The translations under genes were made by a program, and so were the position numbers. Positions 40,057 through 48,921 of a DNA stretch of 64,000 nucleotides are shown in pieces; within the stretch, counting starts at the first letter, position 1, and the number at the start of each line of letters is the position of its first letter. A model generated the notes under the pieces. It worked only from the letters and a program-made list of their open reading frames with translations. It ran no database searches and had not been told where the DNA came from. Source of the DNA: Fibrobacterota bacterium (GTDB lineage: Bacteria; Fibrobacterota; Fibrobacteria; UBA11236); the NCBI GenBank assembly GCA_019509785.1, contig JAEKLQ010000023.1, positions 62,001 through 126,000 on the forward strand. Reading direction: 5' to 3'.

Positions 40057-41931
40057 ATGTGCGGCATCACCGGATACGTGCTCCGTTCGGGGTCGGCGGA
40101 AAGCAAGCGGCAGGTGCTCGAGGCCATGTGCGGGCTGATTTCCTATCGCGGCCCGGACGGCTCCGGCGTGCTGATCCAGGGCCAGGCCGCGCTGGGGCAT
40201 CGCCGGCTTAGCATCATCGATTTGGCCGGCGGCGCGCAGCCCATGGCCACCCCGGACGGATCGCTCACCGTGGTATTCAACGGCGAGATCTACAACTTCC
40301 CCGAACTCAAGCGGGAATTGATCGATAAAGGCCATTCCTTCCGCACCAACTCCGATACGGAAGTGCTCTTGCACGGCTACGCCGCCTACGGAACCAAGCT
40401 GCTGGCGAAGCTGAACGGCATGTTCGCCTTCGCGTTGTGGGACGACAAGCGCAAGGTGCTCTTCGCCGCGCGCGATCGCATGGGCAAGAAGCCGTTCTAC
40501 TACCATGCCACCGGCGAACGGATCATTTTCGCCTCGGAGATGAAATCGCTACTGGCCGAACCGGAAGTGCCGCGCCGCCTGGACCCGGAGGCCATCGACG
40601 ATTTCTTCTCGTTCGGCTACATACCGGCGCCGCGCACCGCTTTCCTGGATGTGCAGAAACTGCGTCCGGGCCATTTCCTGCTTTGGGAAGACGGGAAAAC
40701 CCGCGTCGAGAAGTACTGGGACGTGCGTTATGCGCCCGACCCCGATTGCAAAACCGAAAACGATTACGTCGACAAGCTGGAAACCCTGCTGCAGGCGGCC
40801 GTGAAGCGCCGCCTCATCAGCGACGTCCCGCTCGGCGCGTTCCTGAGCGGCGGCCTCGATTCCAGCGTCATCGTGGGCCTGATGGCGCGCGTCTCCGGCG
40901 AGCCCGTGCGCACCTTCACGATCGGCTTCGAGGAGAAGGAATTCAACGAGCTGGAGGACGCGCGCGTCGTGTCCGATGCCTTCGGCACCCTGCATCGCGA
41001 GCATATCGTGCGGCCCGACGCCTTGTCCATCCTGCCGTCCCTGGTATGGCATTTCGACGAGCCCTTCGCGGACTCTTCCGCCGTGCCCACCTATTACGTA
41101 TGCCAGGCGGCCCGCCGCGAGGTGACGGTGATCCTTTCCGGCGACGGCGGCGACGAGTTGTTCGCCGGCTACAACGCCTATTTGGGGCGGGATCGTTACG
41201 ATAAGTACAAAGCCATCCCGGCCCCCCTGCGCCGCATGGTCTGCGGGACGGCCGGGCGCCTATTGCCCTGGAACGCGCCGGGCCGCAACCTGATGCGCCG
41301 CTTGGGGCACCTGGAGGCTTTCGAACGCGGCGACATCCCCGAGTTATTCCCGCCCATCAAGGAAGCCCTGTACGCGCGCGAATGGGGCCGCAAGCTGACC
41401 GAGCGCGATCCCGCCTCCGTCTTCGCTTATTGGGAGGGCGCCCCGGCGTCCGGCCTCAGCCGCCTGCAATACCTGGATACCAAGGTCTATCTGCCCGAGG
41501 ACATCCTCACCAAGGTCGATCGCATGTCCATGGCCAACTCCCTGGAAACGCGTGCGCCCCTGCTGGACTATACCGTGGTCGAATTCGCCGCTTCCATCCC
41601 GCCCGCATTGCAGATCAAGGACGGCAAGGGGAAGTACATCCTCCGCAAATTGGCCGGGCGCTTTTTGACGCCCCGGGTATTGGCCAAGAAGAAGCAGGGA
41701 TTCGCGATCCCCCGCGAGAAGTGGTTCCAGGGCGCCTTGCGCGATTTCGCGCGCGATATTTTGACCAGCCCCCGCTTCCGGCAGCGGGGATTCTTCCGCC
41801 AGGACATGGTCGAAATGATGCTGCGCGAGCATGATCGGGGATCCCGCGACTACAGCATCTGGATCTGGAGCCTTATCAATTTCGAACTGTGGAACCAGGC
41901 CTTCCTGGACGGCGATACCCGGAAAATCTGA
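40057..41931 (+). CDS. XrtA-associated amidotransferase 1 (asparagine synthase type), copy 2
   Basis: A 624-residue asparagine-synthase family enzyme that fits exosortase A system amidotransferase 1 (TIGR03108). It has Cys2 (MCGITGYV), YRGPDGSGV, HRRLSIIDLAGG and NGEIYNF in the glutaminase domain, and SGGLDSS (residues 262-268), EPFADSSAVPTYYVCQ and LSGDGGDELFAGYNAY in the synthetase domain. It is first in a tight seven-gene run ending with the decarboxylase at 48845. In that context it probably amidates or condenses a carrier-bound acid or a uronic sugar. Confidence 0.9.
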   Translation: MCGITGYVLRSGSAESKRQVLEAMCGLISYRGPDGSGVLIQGQAALGHRRLSIIDLAGGAQPMATPDGSLTVVFNGEIYNFPELKRELIDKGHSFRTNSDTEVLLHGYAAYGTKLLAKLNGMFAFALWDDKRKVLFAARDRMGKKPFYYHATGERIIFASEMKSLLAEPEVPRRLDPEAIDDFFSFGYIPAPRTAFLDVQKLRPGHFLLWEDGKTRVEKYWDVRYAPDPDCKTENDYVDKLETLLQAAVKRRLISDVPLGAFLSGGLDSSVIVGLMARVSGEPVRTFTIGFEEKEFNELEDARVVSDAFGTLHREHIVRPDALSILPSLVWHFDEPFADSSAVPTYYVCQAARREVTVILSGDGGDELFAGYNAYLGRDRYDKYKAIPAPLRRMVCGTAGRLLPWNAPGRNLMRRLGHLEAFERGDIPELFPPIKEALYAREWGRKLTERDPASVFAYWEGAPASGLSRLQYLDTKVYLPEDILTKVDRMSMANSLETRAPLLDYTVVEFAASIPPALQIKDGKGKYILRKLAGRFLTPRVLAKKKQGFAIPREKWFQGALRDFARDILTSPRFRQRGFFRQDMVEMMLREHDRGSRDYSIWIWSLINFELWNQAFLDGDTRKI

Positions 41932-41948
41932 GCGGAGAGCGAGCGCGT

Positions 41949-43919
41949 ATGGGAGCAATTTGCGTGATAGTCAATCGCCGGGAAAGCGAGCCGGCGCGCA
42001 CCGATGTCGTGGACGCCATGCTCCGGGAAGCCGTGGCCGCCCGCAGCGGGAATCCGGCCCAGCCGCTTCCCGCGCCCGCCAGCCGGGCCTTTTCCAACGT
42101 GGCGGCCGGCGCCATCGACGCCCTCAAGGGGGATTCCGGGCAATGCCTGTACGAGGACGAAGCCGTGCTTGTGGCTTGCGACGCGGAGATTTACAACGGC
42201 AAGGAATTGGCCGGTAGCGCCGGCGTCCCCGAGAACGCCGGCGAAGCGGCCTTGATCGCGGCTTTGTACCGGCGGCATGGGGAATCGTGGTTCGAAAAGG
42301 TGGCCGGCATTTACGGGGTCTTCATATACGACAAGGGCAAGCGCAAGGGATTGGCCTTTTCCGATCGCCTGGGCGTGCGGCCCTTGATCGTCCACGAGGA
42401 CGACGAGCGCATCGTGGTGGCCACGTATTTGGCCTCTCTGGCCGGATTGCCGGGCTTCCAGGCTACGCTCGATCACCAAGCCGTGTGCAGCTACCTGTTC
42501 ATGGAGATGATCCCCACGCCTTTCACCATCTACCGTTCGGCGCGCAAGCTGGAAGGCGGCCATGTCTTGCGCATTTCCGGCGGGCGGACGGAAACGGCGC
42601 GCGTGTGGAACATGAAATACCCCGAGCCGAAGCTGGCGGACGAAGGCGAAATGATCGCCGGCATGCGGCGCCTGATGCGGCAATCGGTGCAGCGCCAGGC
42701 CGCCCTCGGGGTGAAGACCCCGGAAGAACTCGGATCCTTTCTCAGCGGCGGAACCGATTCCAGCCTCATCGCCGGCTTGCTCAGCGAATTGAACCCGGGC
42801 CGGGCGAAAACCTTCACCATCGGTTTCGAAGAGCCCGGCTACGATGAAATGGAATTTTCCCGCATCGCCAGCAACCGCTTCAAGACCAAGGCCGACGAAT
42901 ACTACGTGACCCGGGACGATATTGTCGACGCCTTGCCCCTGATCGTGCGCGCTTTCGACGAGCCTTTCGCCAACTCCTCCGTCATCCCCACCTATTTCTG
43001 CGCCCGGCGCGCGCGCGAATCCGGCGTGCGCGTGATCATGGGAGGGGACGGGGGCGACGAGATTTTCGGAGGCAACTCCCGCTACCGCGATTATTACCAG
43101 GATTTCCACCGCTTCAATCCCGCCGTGGAAATGGCGATGTCGCTGGCGGTGGGGGCGACCCCCAAGTGGGCCCAGGTAGGCCCCATGCGCAAGGTGGCCA
43201 ATTACCTGGCGCGTAAGCATGCGCCTTTGCACGAGCGCATCCACGCGTATGATTTGTCCTTCTATTTCGGCAAACGCGAGAACATCTTCGCCGCCGGTTT
43301 CCTGGCCGGCCAGGGCCAGTTCCTGAACGCCCAGGAAATCGCGCGCCGCATCCTGGAAGGCGCCGAGACCACGGATGAATTGGATCGTTACCTGTATCAC
43401 GATTTGAAGAATACCTTGATGGACAACGATCTCCGCAAGGTGAACACCATGACCGAGCTGGCGGGAGTGCAGGTGCGCTATCCCTTCCTCGATACCGAAC
43501 TGGTGGAGTTCACCGGGCTTATCCCCTCCAACCTCAAGGTGAAGGATGGCGCGCTCCGCTACCTGTACAAGGAAGCCTTCAAGGATATCCTGCCGCTGGA
43601 GATCATCAACAAGAAGAAGCACGGCTTCGGGCTGCCGGTGGTGCAGTGGATGTTCCGCAAGGGACGATTCAACGACATGCTGCGCGACGCGCTTTTCGAT
43701 GGGCGCCTCAAGGCGCGCGGCATCTTCCACGACGCCTTCGTGGACGGCCTGTACAAGCGGGCCCAGGCGGACAAGACGGCCTATTTCGGATACTTCCTTT
43801 ATTACATTTTTTTCCTGGAACTCTGGCTGCGGGAACATGTCGACGGGAGCGCCAGCCGCGCATCGTCGCGATTCTCCGCCGCCGCCGGGGTTCCGGGCTC
43901 ATCGGGAAGGGACCTATGA
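41949..43919 (+). CDS. Asparagine synthase homologue without N-terminal Cys, copy 3
   Basis: A 656-residue protein with both asparagine-synthase domains, but starting MGAICVIVNRRE. The catalytic Cys2 of the glutaminase domain is Gly, and the first Cys is residue 5. The glutaminase half is also diverged: the usual HRGPD and RLSIID motifs are not visible, though EIYNGKELAG and SDRLGVRPL remain. The synthetase domain is intact, with SGGTDSS (265-271), EPFANSSVIPTYFCA and MGGDGGDEIFGGN. It likely cannot use glutamine and may instead join another amine, as beta-lactam synthetase does. Its stop overlaps the acyl carrier protein start by four bases. Confidence 0.85.
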   Translation: MGAICVIVNRRESEPARTDVVDAMLREAVAARSGNPAQPLPAPASRAFSNVAAGAIDALKGDSGQCLYEDEAVLVACDAEIYNGKELAGSAGVPENAGEAALIAALYRRHGESWFEKVAGIYGVFIYDKGKRKGLAFSDRLGVRPLIVHEDDERIVVATYLASLAGLPGFQATLDHQAVCSYLFMEMIPTPFTIYRSARKLEGGHVLRISGGRTETARVWNMKYPEPKLADEGEMIAGMRRLMRQSVQRQAALGVKTPEELGSFLSGGTDSSLIAGLLSELNPGRAKTFTIGFEEPGYDEMEFSRIASNRFKTKADEYYVTRDDIVDALPLIVRAFDEPFANSSVIPTYFCARRARESGVRVIMGGDGGDEIFGGNSRYRDYYQDFHRFNPAVEMAMSLAVGATPKWAQVGPMRKVANYLARKHAPLHERIHAYDLSFYFGKRENIFAAGFLAGQGQFLNAQEIARRILEGAETTDELDRYLYHDLKNTLMDNDLRKVNTMTELAGVQVRYPFLDTELVEFTGLIPSNLKVKDGALRYLYKEAFKDILPLEIINKKKHGFGLPVVQWMFRKGRFNDMLRDALFDGRLKARGIFHDAFVDGLYKRAQADKTAYFGYFLYYIFFLELWLREHVDGSASRASSRFSAAAGVPGSSGRDL

Positions 43920-44161
43920 CGGAAGACATCAAGGAAAGCGTACGGAAGATCGTGGCCCGCAGCGTGGGCGGCGAATACCGGGACAAGCCCATCCCCGACG
44001 GCATGAAGTTGATCGGAAATCTGCTCGACTCCATGGCCGTGAACAGCTTGATCGTGGCGCTGGAGGAGAATTTCGGATTCGCCTTCGAGGACGAAGAACT
44101 TTCCGCCGAGTCCTTCGAAACCGTCGAGTCGCTGGCGGAACTCGTGAAAAGAAAGCTCTAA
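43916..44161 (+). CDS. Acyl carrier protein, copy 2 (XrtA cassette)
   Basis: An 81-residue carrier protein with the attachment site NLLDSMAVNSL (Ser39) and typical flanking helices (SLIVALEENFGFAFEDEEL). It begins inside the stop of copy 3 (ATGA) and the next gene follows after 7 bases. In exosortase A loci, a carrier protein in this place goes with two hydrolases, an AMP ligase and a PLP decarboxylase, all present here in the same order. It likely tethers the ligase product during modification. Confidence 0.87.
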   Translation: MTEDIKESVRKIVARSVGGEYRDKPIPDGMKLIGNLLDSMAVNSLIVALEENFGFAFEDEELSAESFETVESLAELVKRKL

Positions 44162-44168
44162 GGGCGGG

Positions 44169-44999
44169 ATGACGGGATCCAGCGAAGAGATGTTTTTCTT
44201 CGACGGCGTCGGCGGAAAAAGGCTGCTCGGCTTTTTCCACCCGGCGGCGGGGCCCGCCCGGCGGGGCGGCGTGGTGTATTGCCATCCCTTCGCGGAAGAG
44301 AAGAACCAAAGCCATGCGGTCATCGTCCGCACTGCGCGCGGCCTGGCCGCGGCCGGCATTCCCGTGCTGCGTTTCGATTTCAGCGGCTGCGGCGACAGCG
44401 AAGGCGATTTGCAGGATGCCTCCGCGGAGGATTGGGTGGCCGAAGTGGGTTGCGCGGCGGATTGGCTGCGGAAGCGCACCGGGAACGCGCGCGTGGGCCT
44501 GTGGGGTTTGCGGGCCGGCGCCAACCTGGCCGCCTTATATGCCGCCGGCCGCAGCGACGTGGCCTTCGCGGTCTTGTGGCAGCCCCTGCCCGATCTCAAA
44601 ACCTGCATGACCCAGTTCTTGCGGCAGAAGTTCAGCTCCGAACTCGCCGCCGGCAACGCCGAAGGCTTTTCCGTGAAGGGCCTGGTCAAGCGGCTGGAGG
44701 CGGGCGAAACCCTCGATGTCATGGGCTATCCGGTGACTCGCCGCCTGTATGAAAGCTTCGCGACGAAAACGCCTCCGTTATCCGCCTGCGAATTCCCCTT
44801 CCCCCTTTGCCTGGCCGCCATCACCGAAGCGGATGCGCCCCCGGACGCCCTCAAGCGGATGGCCGAGGGCTTGCGCGCCTCCAATCGGCCCGCGCCTTTG
44901 CAGCATGCCCGCGAAGTGCCTTTTTGGGATCGGTATTGGCGCTGGGAAGCCCCTTCCCTGCCGCAGCTCACGTCCGGCTGGATAGCCTCCGTAGCCTAG
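44169..44999 (+). CDS. Exosortase A system-associated hydrolase 2
   Basis: A 276-residue alpha/beta-hydrolase-fold protein of the XrtA hydrolase 2 group (TIGR03101-like): VVYCHPFAEEKNQSH, FDFSGCGDSEGDLQDAS and LWGLRAGANLAALYA. At the nucleophile elbow, where active hydrolases have G-x-S-x-G, this protein has G-L-R-A-G with Arg115. The C-terminal Asp/His pair is also not obvious. It may therefore bind rather than cleave, perhaps holding the carrier-bound product. It lies between the carrier protein and hydrolase 1 genes with gaps of 7 and 5 bases. Confidence 0.82.
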   Translation: MTGSSEEMFFFDGVGGKRLLGFFHPAAGPARRGGVVYCHPFAEEKNQSHAVIVRTARGLAAAGIPVLRFDFSGCGDSEGDLQDASAEDWVAEVGCAADWLRKRTGNARVGLWGLRAGANLAALYAAGRSDVAFAVLWQPLPDLKTCMTQFLRQKFSSELAAGNAEGFSVKGLVKRLEAGETLDVMGYPVTRRLYESFATKTPPLSACEFPFPLCLAAITEADAPPDALKRMAEGLRASNRPAPLQHAREVPFWDRYWRWEAPSLPQLTSGWIASVA

Positions 45000-45004
45000 G
45001 AGCC

Positions 45005-45985
45005 ATGATGGAGGAACCCGTCCGCTTCCTCGCCTCGGGCAAGGCCTTGTACGGCATCCTGCATTTGCCGCAGGACGCGGCGCAGGCGGAAGAGGTCCTG
45101 GTCATGATCGTGGGGGGTCCGCAAACGCGGGTCGGAAGCCACCGTTCCTATACCCTCATCGCCCGGGAGCTCTGCCGCCGGGGCCTGGCCGTGCTTCGCT
45201 TCGACTATGCCGGCATCGGCGACGGCGAAGGGGATTTCGCCGGCTTCGCCTACGCCGGCCCCTCCCTGGAAGCCGCCTTGGATTACCTGCACAAGCGTTT
45301 CCCGGGCCTACGCAAAACCGTGCTCTGGTCCCTATGCGACGGCTCGGCGGCTTGCGCCCTGAACGCGCGCCAGGCGGCGCGCCGCGTTTCCGGGATGATC
45401 TTATGCAACCCTTATGTGCATTCGCAGCAGGGCCACGCGAAGGCGCTGCTCAAGCACTATTACCGCAAGCGCATCATGGATCCCGCGTTCTGGAAGAAGC
45501 TGCTTTCCTTCCGGATGGATCCGCGCAAGGTGCTCTCCTCCTTTTTCGGCTTGGCCAAAAGCGCGACGCAAGCATCGGATACGCGCTCCCCTAAAACCGG
45601 ACCCGCCGACGCCGGCGTCCCCTCCGCCGCGGTCGCCGCCGACGCTGGCAGCTCCTCCGCCCCGGTTGCCGCTCCCGCGCCGGCCGCGCCTCCCGGGCTG
45701 GTGGGACCGGGCGATGATCCGGAAGGACTGCCCGAGTTGGTGATGGAAGCCCTCGAGGCCTACGCGGGTCCGTTAACGCTGATCATGAGCACGGACGATT
45801 TTACCGCGCAGGAATTCCTGGCCTTGTACCGCGAGCGCGATACCGGAAAACGCCGGGGACGGCATCGCACGGATATGCGCATCGTGGACGGGGCCGATCA
45901 TACCTTTACGGCTTCGGAATGGAAAAAGGCCGTATGCGATTTGACCATGGAGGCCTGGGACAAGACGCCCGGGCGGGAGGGATAG
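45005..45985 (+). CDS. Exosortase A system-associated hydrolase 1
   Basis: A 326-residue alpha/beta-hydrolase-fold protein of the XrtA hydrolase 1 group (TIGR03100-like): VMIVGGPQTRVGSHRSYTL, FDYAGIGDGEGDF, then LWSLCDGSAACALNA, in which Cys111 takes the nucleophile place. VDGADHTF near the C-terminus supplies the Asp-x-x-His of the triad. An Ala/Pro-rich insert of some 40 residues lies near 195-235. It may be a thioesterase or acyltransferase releasing the product from the carrier protein. ATG 45005 begins 5 bases after hydrolase 2. Confidence 0.82.
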   Translation: MMEEPVRFLASGKALYGILHLPQDAAQAEEVLVMIVGGPQTRVGSHRSYTLIARELCRRGLAVLRFDYAGIGDGEGDFAGFAYAGPSLEAALDYLHKRFPGLRKTVLWSLCDGSAACALNARQAARRVSGMILCNPYVHSQQGHAKALLKHYYRKRIMDPAFWKKLLSFRMDPRKVLSSFFGLAKSATQASDTRSPKTGPADAGVPSAAVAADAGSSSAPVAAPAPAAPPGLVGPGDDPEGLPELVMEALEAYAGPLTLIMSTDDFTAQEFLALYRERDTGKRRGRHRTDMRIVDGADHTFTASEWKKAVCDLTMEAWDKTPGREG

Positions 45986-45988
45986 GCG

Positions 45989-47593
45989 GTGATAAGGGTA
46001 TTGCACGACATTTTATCCGCGGCCGCCGAGGCCTGCCCGAACAAGAACGCCGTCCTGCACAAGGATGATGCCTGGACCTACGCGCGCGTGCGCTCGGATT
46101 CGGCGAAGCTGGCCGCCATCCTGATGGAGGCGGGCATCGGCAAGGGCGATCGCGTGGGCTTCTACCTGGAAAAGCGCATCGAAAAGGTGAATGCCATTTT
46201 CGGGATCTCCATGGCGGGAGGCGTATTCGTGCCCATCCGCTGGCAGAACCTGGGGCATCAGGCCGCGCATATCATCCGGGACAGCGGCACCACGGTGCTC
46301 ATTACCACCTACGCGCGCCTTCCCGCCATCGCGGAAGTGCTCGGCGAGGCCGCCTGCCTGAAGTTGATCGTCGCCATCGGAAAGCCGGAAGAGGGCAAAG
46401 GCGCGGCGCTGCCGGGCGTGCAGGTGCTGGATTGGAGCGCCGCCATGGCCGCGGCTCCGGATACCCGGCGCGGGCCGCGCGTGGTGGAACCCGATCTCGC
46501 CGCCATCCTGTATACCTCGGGATCGACGGGCAAACCCAAGGGCGTTGTGCTCAGCCATTTGAACATCGTGGCCGGGGCCCGTATCGTATCCGAATTCCTC
46601 CAGCTCACGGAAAACGATCGCCTCCTCAGCCTGCTCACCTTCGGTTTCGACTACGGCCTCAACCAATTGACCACCGCGTTCCTCAACCGGGCGCAAATCG
46701 TGCTGATGGAATACCTGTTCCCGCGGGATGTCGTTTCCGTGGCGCGCAAGCATGCGGTCACGGGCATCGCCAACGTGGCCGCCGGTTGGATCCAATTAGT
46801 GGATCTCCCCGGCCTCAACCAAGGCAACCTCCCCTCGCTGCGGTACATCACCAACTCCGGGGGCGCGGTCCCGGAGAACGTGGTGCGTAAGCTACGCCAG
46901 AACCTTTCCGGCACGTCCATCTTCCTGATGTACGGCCTCACGGAAGCCTTCCGATCCACTTTCCTGGATCCAGCCCTGGTCGACAGCCATCCCACTTCCA
47001 TGGGCAAAGCCATTCCGGGCGAAGAGATCATCATCGTCGACGAACACGGCAAGCCCGTGCGGCCGGGGGAAACCGGTGAGCTGGTCCATCGCGGCGTCCT
47101 GGTGGCGCAAGGGTATTGGAACGCGCCCGATCTCACCGCTGTCCGCTACCGCCGCAGCCCGTTACAGCCGGCGGAGGTGCCGGTGCCGGAAATGGCGGTT
47201 TTCTCCGGCGACCAAGTGCGCATCGACGAAGAAGGCCTGCTGTATTTCGTGGGACGCAAAGACGAAATGATCAAGTGCTCCGGGAACCGCATCAGCCCCA
47301 CCGAAGTGGAAGAGCAGTTGCATGCCTCCGGCATGGTCAAGGACGCCATGGCGCTGGGCATTCCCCATGCGGTTTACGGCCAGGCGGTCTACGCCGTGAT
47401 CGTTCCCGCGGAGGGCCGCGCCGCCTTGCAAGAGAGGGAGTTGCTAGATTATTGCAAAACATCCATGCCGCCTTATATGATCCCCCAACACGTCGAAATC
47501 CGCGAGGACCTGCCCAGGAACGCCAACGGCAAATTGGATCGCGCCTTGATCAAAACGCAGGTGTACGCCAAATTGGGGATCGCTCCGAAATGA
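45989..47593 (+). CDS. AMP-forming acyl ligase, exosortase A-associated, copy 2
   Basis: A 534-residue ANL-superfamily ligase fitting the XrtA-associated group (TIGR03098). It starts at GTG behind GGGAGG and has LYTSGSTGKPKGVVLSHLN, FLMYGLTEAFRSTFL, YFVGRKDEMIKCSGNRISP and the catalytic lysine in RNANGKLDRALIK. It activates an unknown acid, probably for the carrier protein at 43916. It follows hydrolase 1 by three bases and precedes the decarboxylase by 13, so expression is coupled. Confidence 0.88.
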   Translation: MIRVLHDILSAAAEACPNKNAVLHKDDAWTYARVRSDSAKLAAILMEAGIGKGDRVGFYLEKRIEKVNAIFGISMAGGVFVPIRWQNLGHQAAHIIRDSGTTVLITTYARLPAIAEVLGEAACLKLIVAIGKPEEGKGAALPGVQVLDWSAAMAAAPDTRRGPRVVEPDLAAILYTSGSTGKPKGVVLSHLNIVAGARIVSEFLQLTENDRLLSLLTFGFDYGLNQLTTAFLNRAQIVLMEYLFPRDVVSVARKHAVTGIANVAAGWIQLVDLPGLNQGNLPSLRYITNSGGAVPENVVRKLRQNLSGTSIFLMYGLTEAFRSTFLDPALVDSHPTSMGKAIPGEEIIIVDEHGKPVRPGETGELVHRGVLVAQGYWNAPDLTAVRYRRSPLQPAEVPVPEMAVFSGDQVRIDEEGLLYFVGRKDEMIKCSGNRISPTEVEEQLHASGMVKDAMALGIPHAVYGQAVYAVIVPAEGRAALQERELLDYCKTSMPPYMIPQHVEIREDLPRNANGKLDRALIKTQVYAKLGIAPK

Positions 47594-47606
47594 AAACCTC
47601 CCTTCC

Positions 47607-48845
47607 ATGCTGAGCCCCGCCACCGAATTCTTCCCCGGAACCCGCTTCGGCCGCATCGGGGACGCTTTGGCGGTCGCGGGAAAGCCCATCGCCGACATCG
47701 TGCGCCAATACGGATCGCCTCTCTTCATCTACGACACCGGCATTCTTCGCTGGCGCCATGACGCCCTCCGCGCGGTGCTGCCGAAGGAATTGCTGATCAC
47801 CTACGCCGTCAAGGCCAATCCCAACCCGGACATTGTGCGGCTTTTGGGGCAATGGTACGACGGCGTGGACCTCGCCTCGCAAGGCGAGATGGAAGTGGCG
47901 CTCAAGGGCGGCGTCCCCGGCGCCAAGATGAGCTTCGCCGGCCCCGGGAAATCGCGGGAGGAATTGCGCTTCGCGGTGGCCAACGGCATCGGGACCTTGA
48001 GCCTGGAAAGCGAAAGGGAACTGGACCACTTGGAGGCCATCTGCGCCGAAACCGGCAAGACCACCCAGGCGCTCATCCGCGTCAATCCCGATTTCGAATT
48101 CTCGCGCTCGGGATTGAAGATGGGCGGCGGCTCCAAGCAATTCGGCATCGACAGCGAGCGCGTGCCCGCGCTCATCCAGCGCTTGGCAGCCTCCAAAAAC
48201 GTCCGCTTCAAAGGCATCCATATCTTTTCCGGAACCCAGAATCTGAACGCCGATTCCGTCGTGGAGGCGTTCGGCAAGATCCTCGAGTATGCCGTGGGCC
48301 TGAAGGCGGCGACGGGCTGCCGAATCGACATCCTCAATCTGGGCGGGGGCTTCGGCATCCCGTACTTCAAGGGCGATGCCCCGCTGGATTTGGAACGCGC
48401 GGGCGAAGGCGTGCGCAGGCTTTTCGCCGAGTACGCGCCCAAGCTGCCGGGCACGCGCTTCAAGACCGAACTGGGACGGTTCCTGGTGGGCGAGGCCGGG
48501 ATTTATGTTTCGCAGGTGCGCTACCGGAAGGTATCCCGCGGCACGGTATTCCTCATCCTCGACGGCGGCATGCATCATCATCTCGCCGCCTCGGGCAATA
48601 TCAGCCAAAGCCCCATCCGCCGGCAGATGGTGCTGGCGGCGGCCAACAAGATGAACGGCCCGACGGAAAAAGTGAACGTGGTGGGGCCGCTTTGCACCCC
48701 TTTGGATACCTTCGGCATGGGCATCGAGCTGCCGGCCCTGGACGAGGGCGATTTCGTGGCCATCCCGAATTCGGGGGCCTACGGGCCCAGCATGAGCCCG
48801 GTGGGGTTCCTCAGCCATCCGCCGCCCCGGGAAGTCCTGCTCTGA
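47607..48845 (+). CDS. PLP-dependent decarboxylase, exosortase A system-associated
   Basis: A 412-residue fold-type III decarboxylase of the diaminopimelate/ornithine family, XrtA group (TIGR03099). The PLP lysine is Lys69 in YAVKANPN. FSGTQNLNA and LNLGGGFGIPYF form the phosphate-binding part, ELGRFLVGEAG follows, and VVGPLCTPLDTFG carries the active-site Cys from the partner subunit. It removes CO2 from an amino acid to give an amine. The amine would suit condensation with the ligase-activated acid by an AsnB-like enzyme (inference). Confidence 0.9.
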   Translation: MLSPATEFFPGTRFGRIGDALAVAGKPIADIVRQYGSPLFIYDTGILRWRHDALRAVLPKELLITYAVKANPNPDIVRLLGQWYDGVDLASQGEMEVALKGGVPGAKMSFAGPGKSREELRFAVANGIGTLSLESERELDHLEAICAETGKTTQALIRVNPDFEFSRSGLKMGGGSKQFGIDSERVPALIQRLAASKNVRFKGIHIFSGTQNLNADSVVEAFGKILEYAVGLKAATGCRIDILNLGGGFGIPYFKGDAPLDLERAGEGVRRLFAEYAPKLPGTRFKTELGRFLVGEAGIYVSQVRYRKVSRGTVFLILDGGMHHHLAASGNISQSPIRRQMVLAAANKMNGPTEKVNVVGPLCTPLDTFGMGIELPALDEGDFVAIPNSGAYGPSMSPVGFLSHPPPREVLL

Positions 48846-48852
48846 AGCCGTT

Positions 48853-48888
48853 CGCGAGGCGGGGCGCGGCCGAGACCGCCCCCTCGCG
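48853..48888 (+). terminator. GC-rich hairpin after decarboxylase gene
   Basis: CGCGAGG and a following G-run (48853-48865) pair with CCGCCCCCTCGCG (ending 48888) across a short loop, with one bulge, starting 8 bases after the stop codon. No T-run follows, so it is a stable stem of uncertain role, perhaps a 3' end stabiliser or a Rho-independent-like pause. Confidence 0.35.
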
Positions 48889-48921
48889 GATCAGAGCAAT
48901 TGATACCTTTCCGAATCATCC

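Noticed and set aside
41850-43838. 662-residue minus-strand ORF opposite asparagine synthase copy 3
   Set aside because: Antisense shadow of a strongly supported gene, without recognisable domains.
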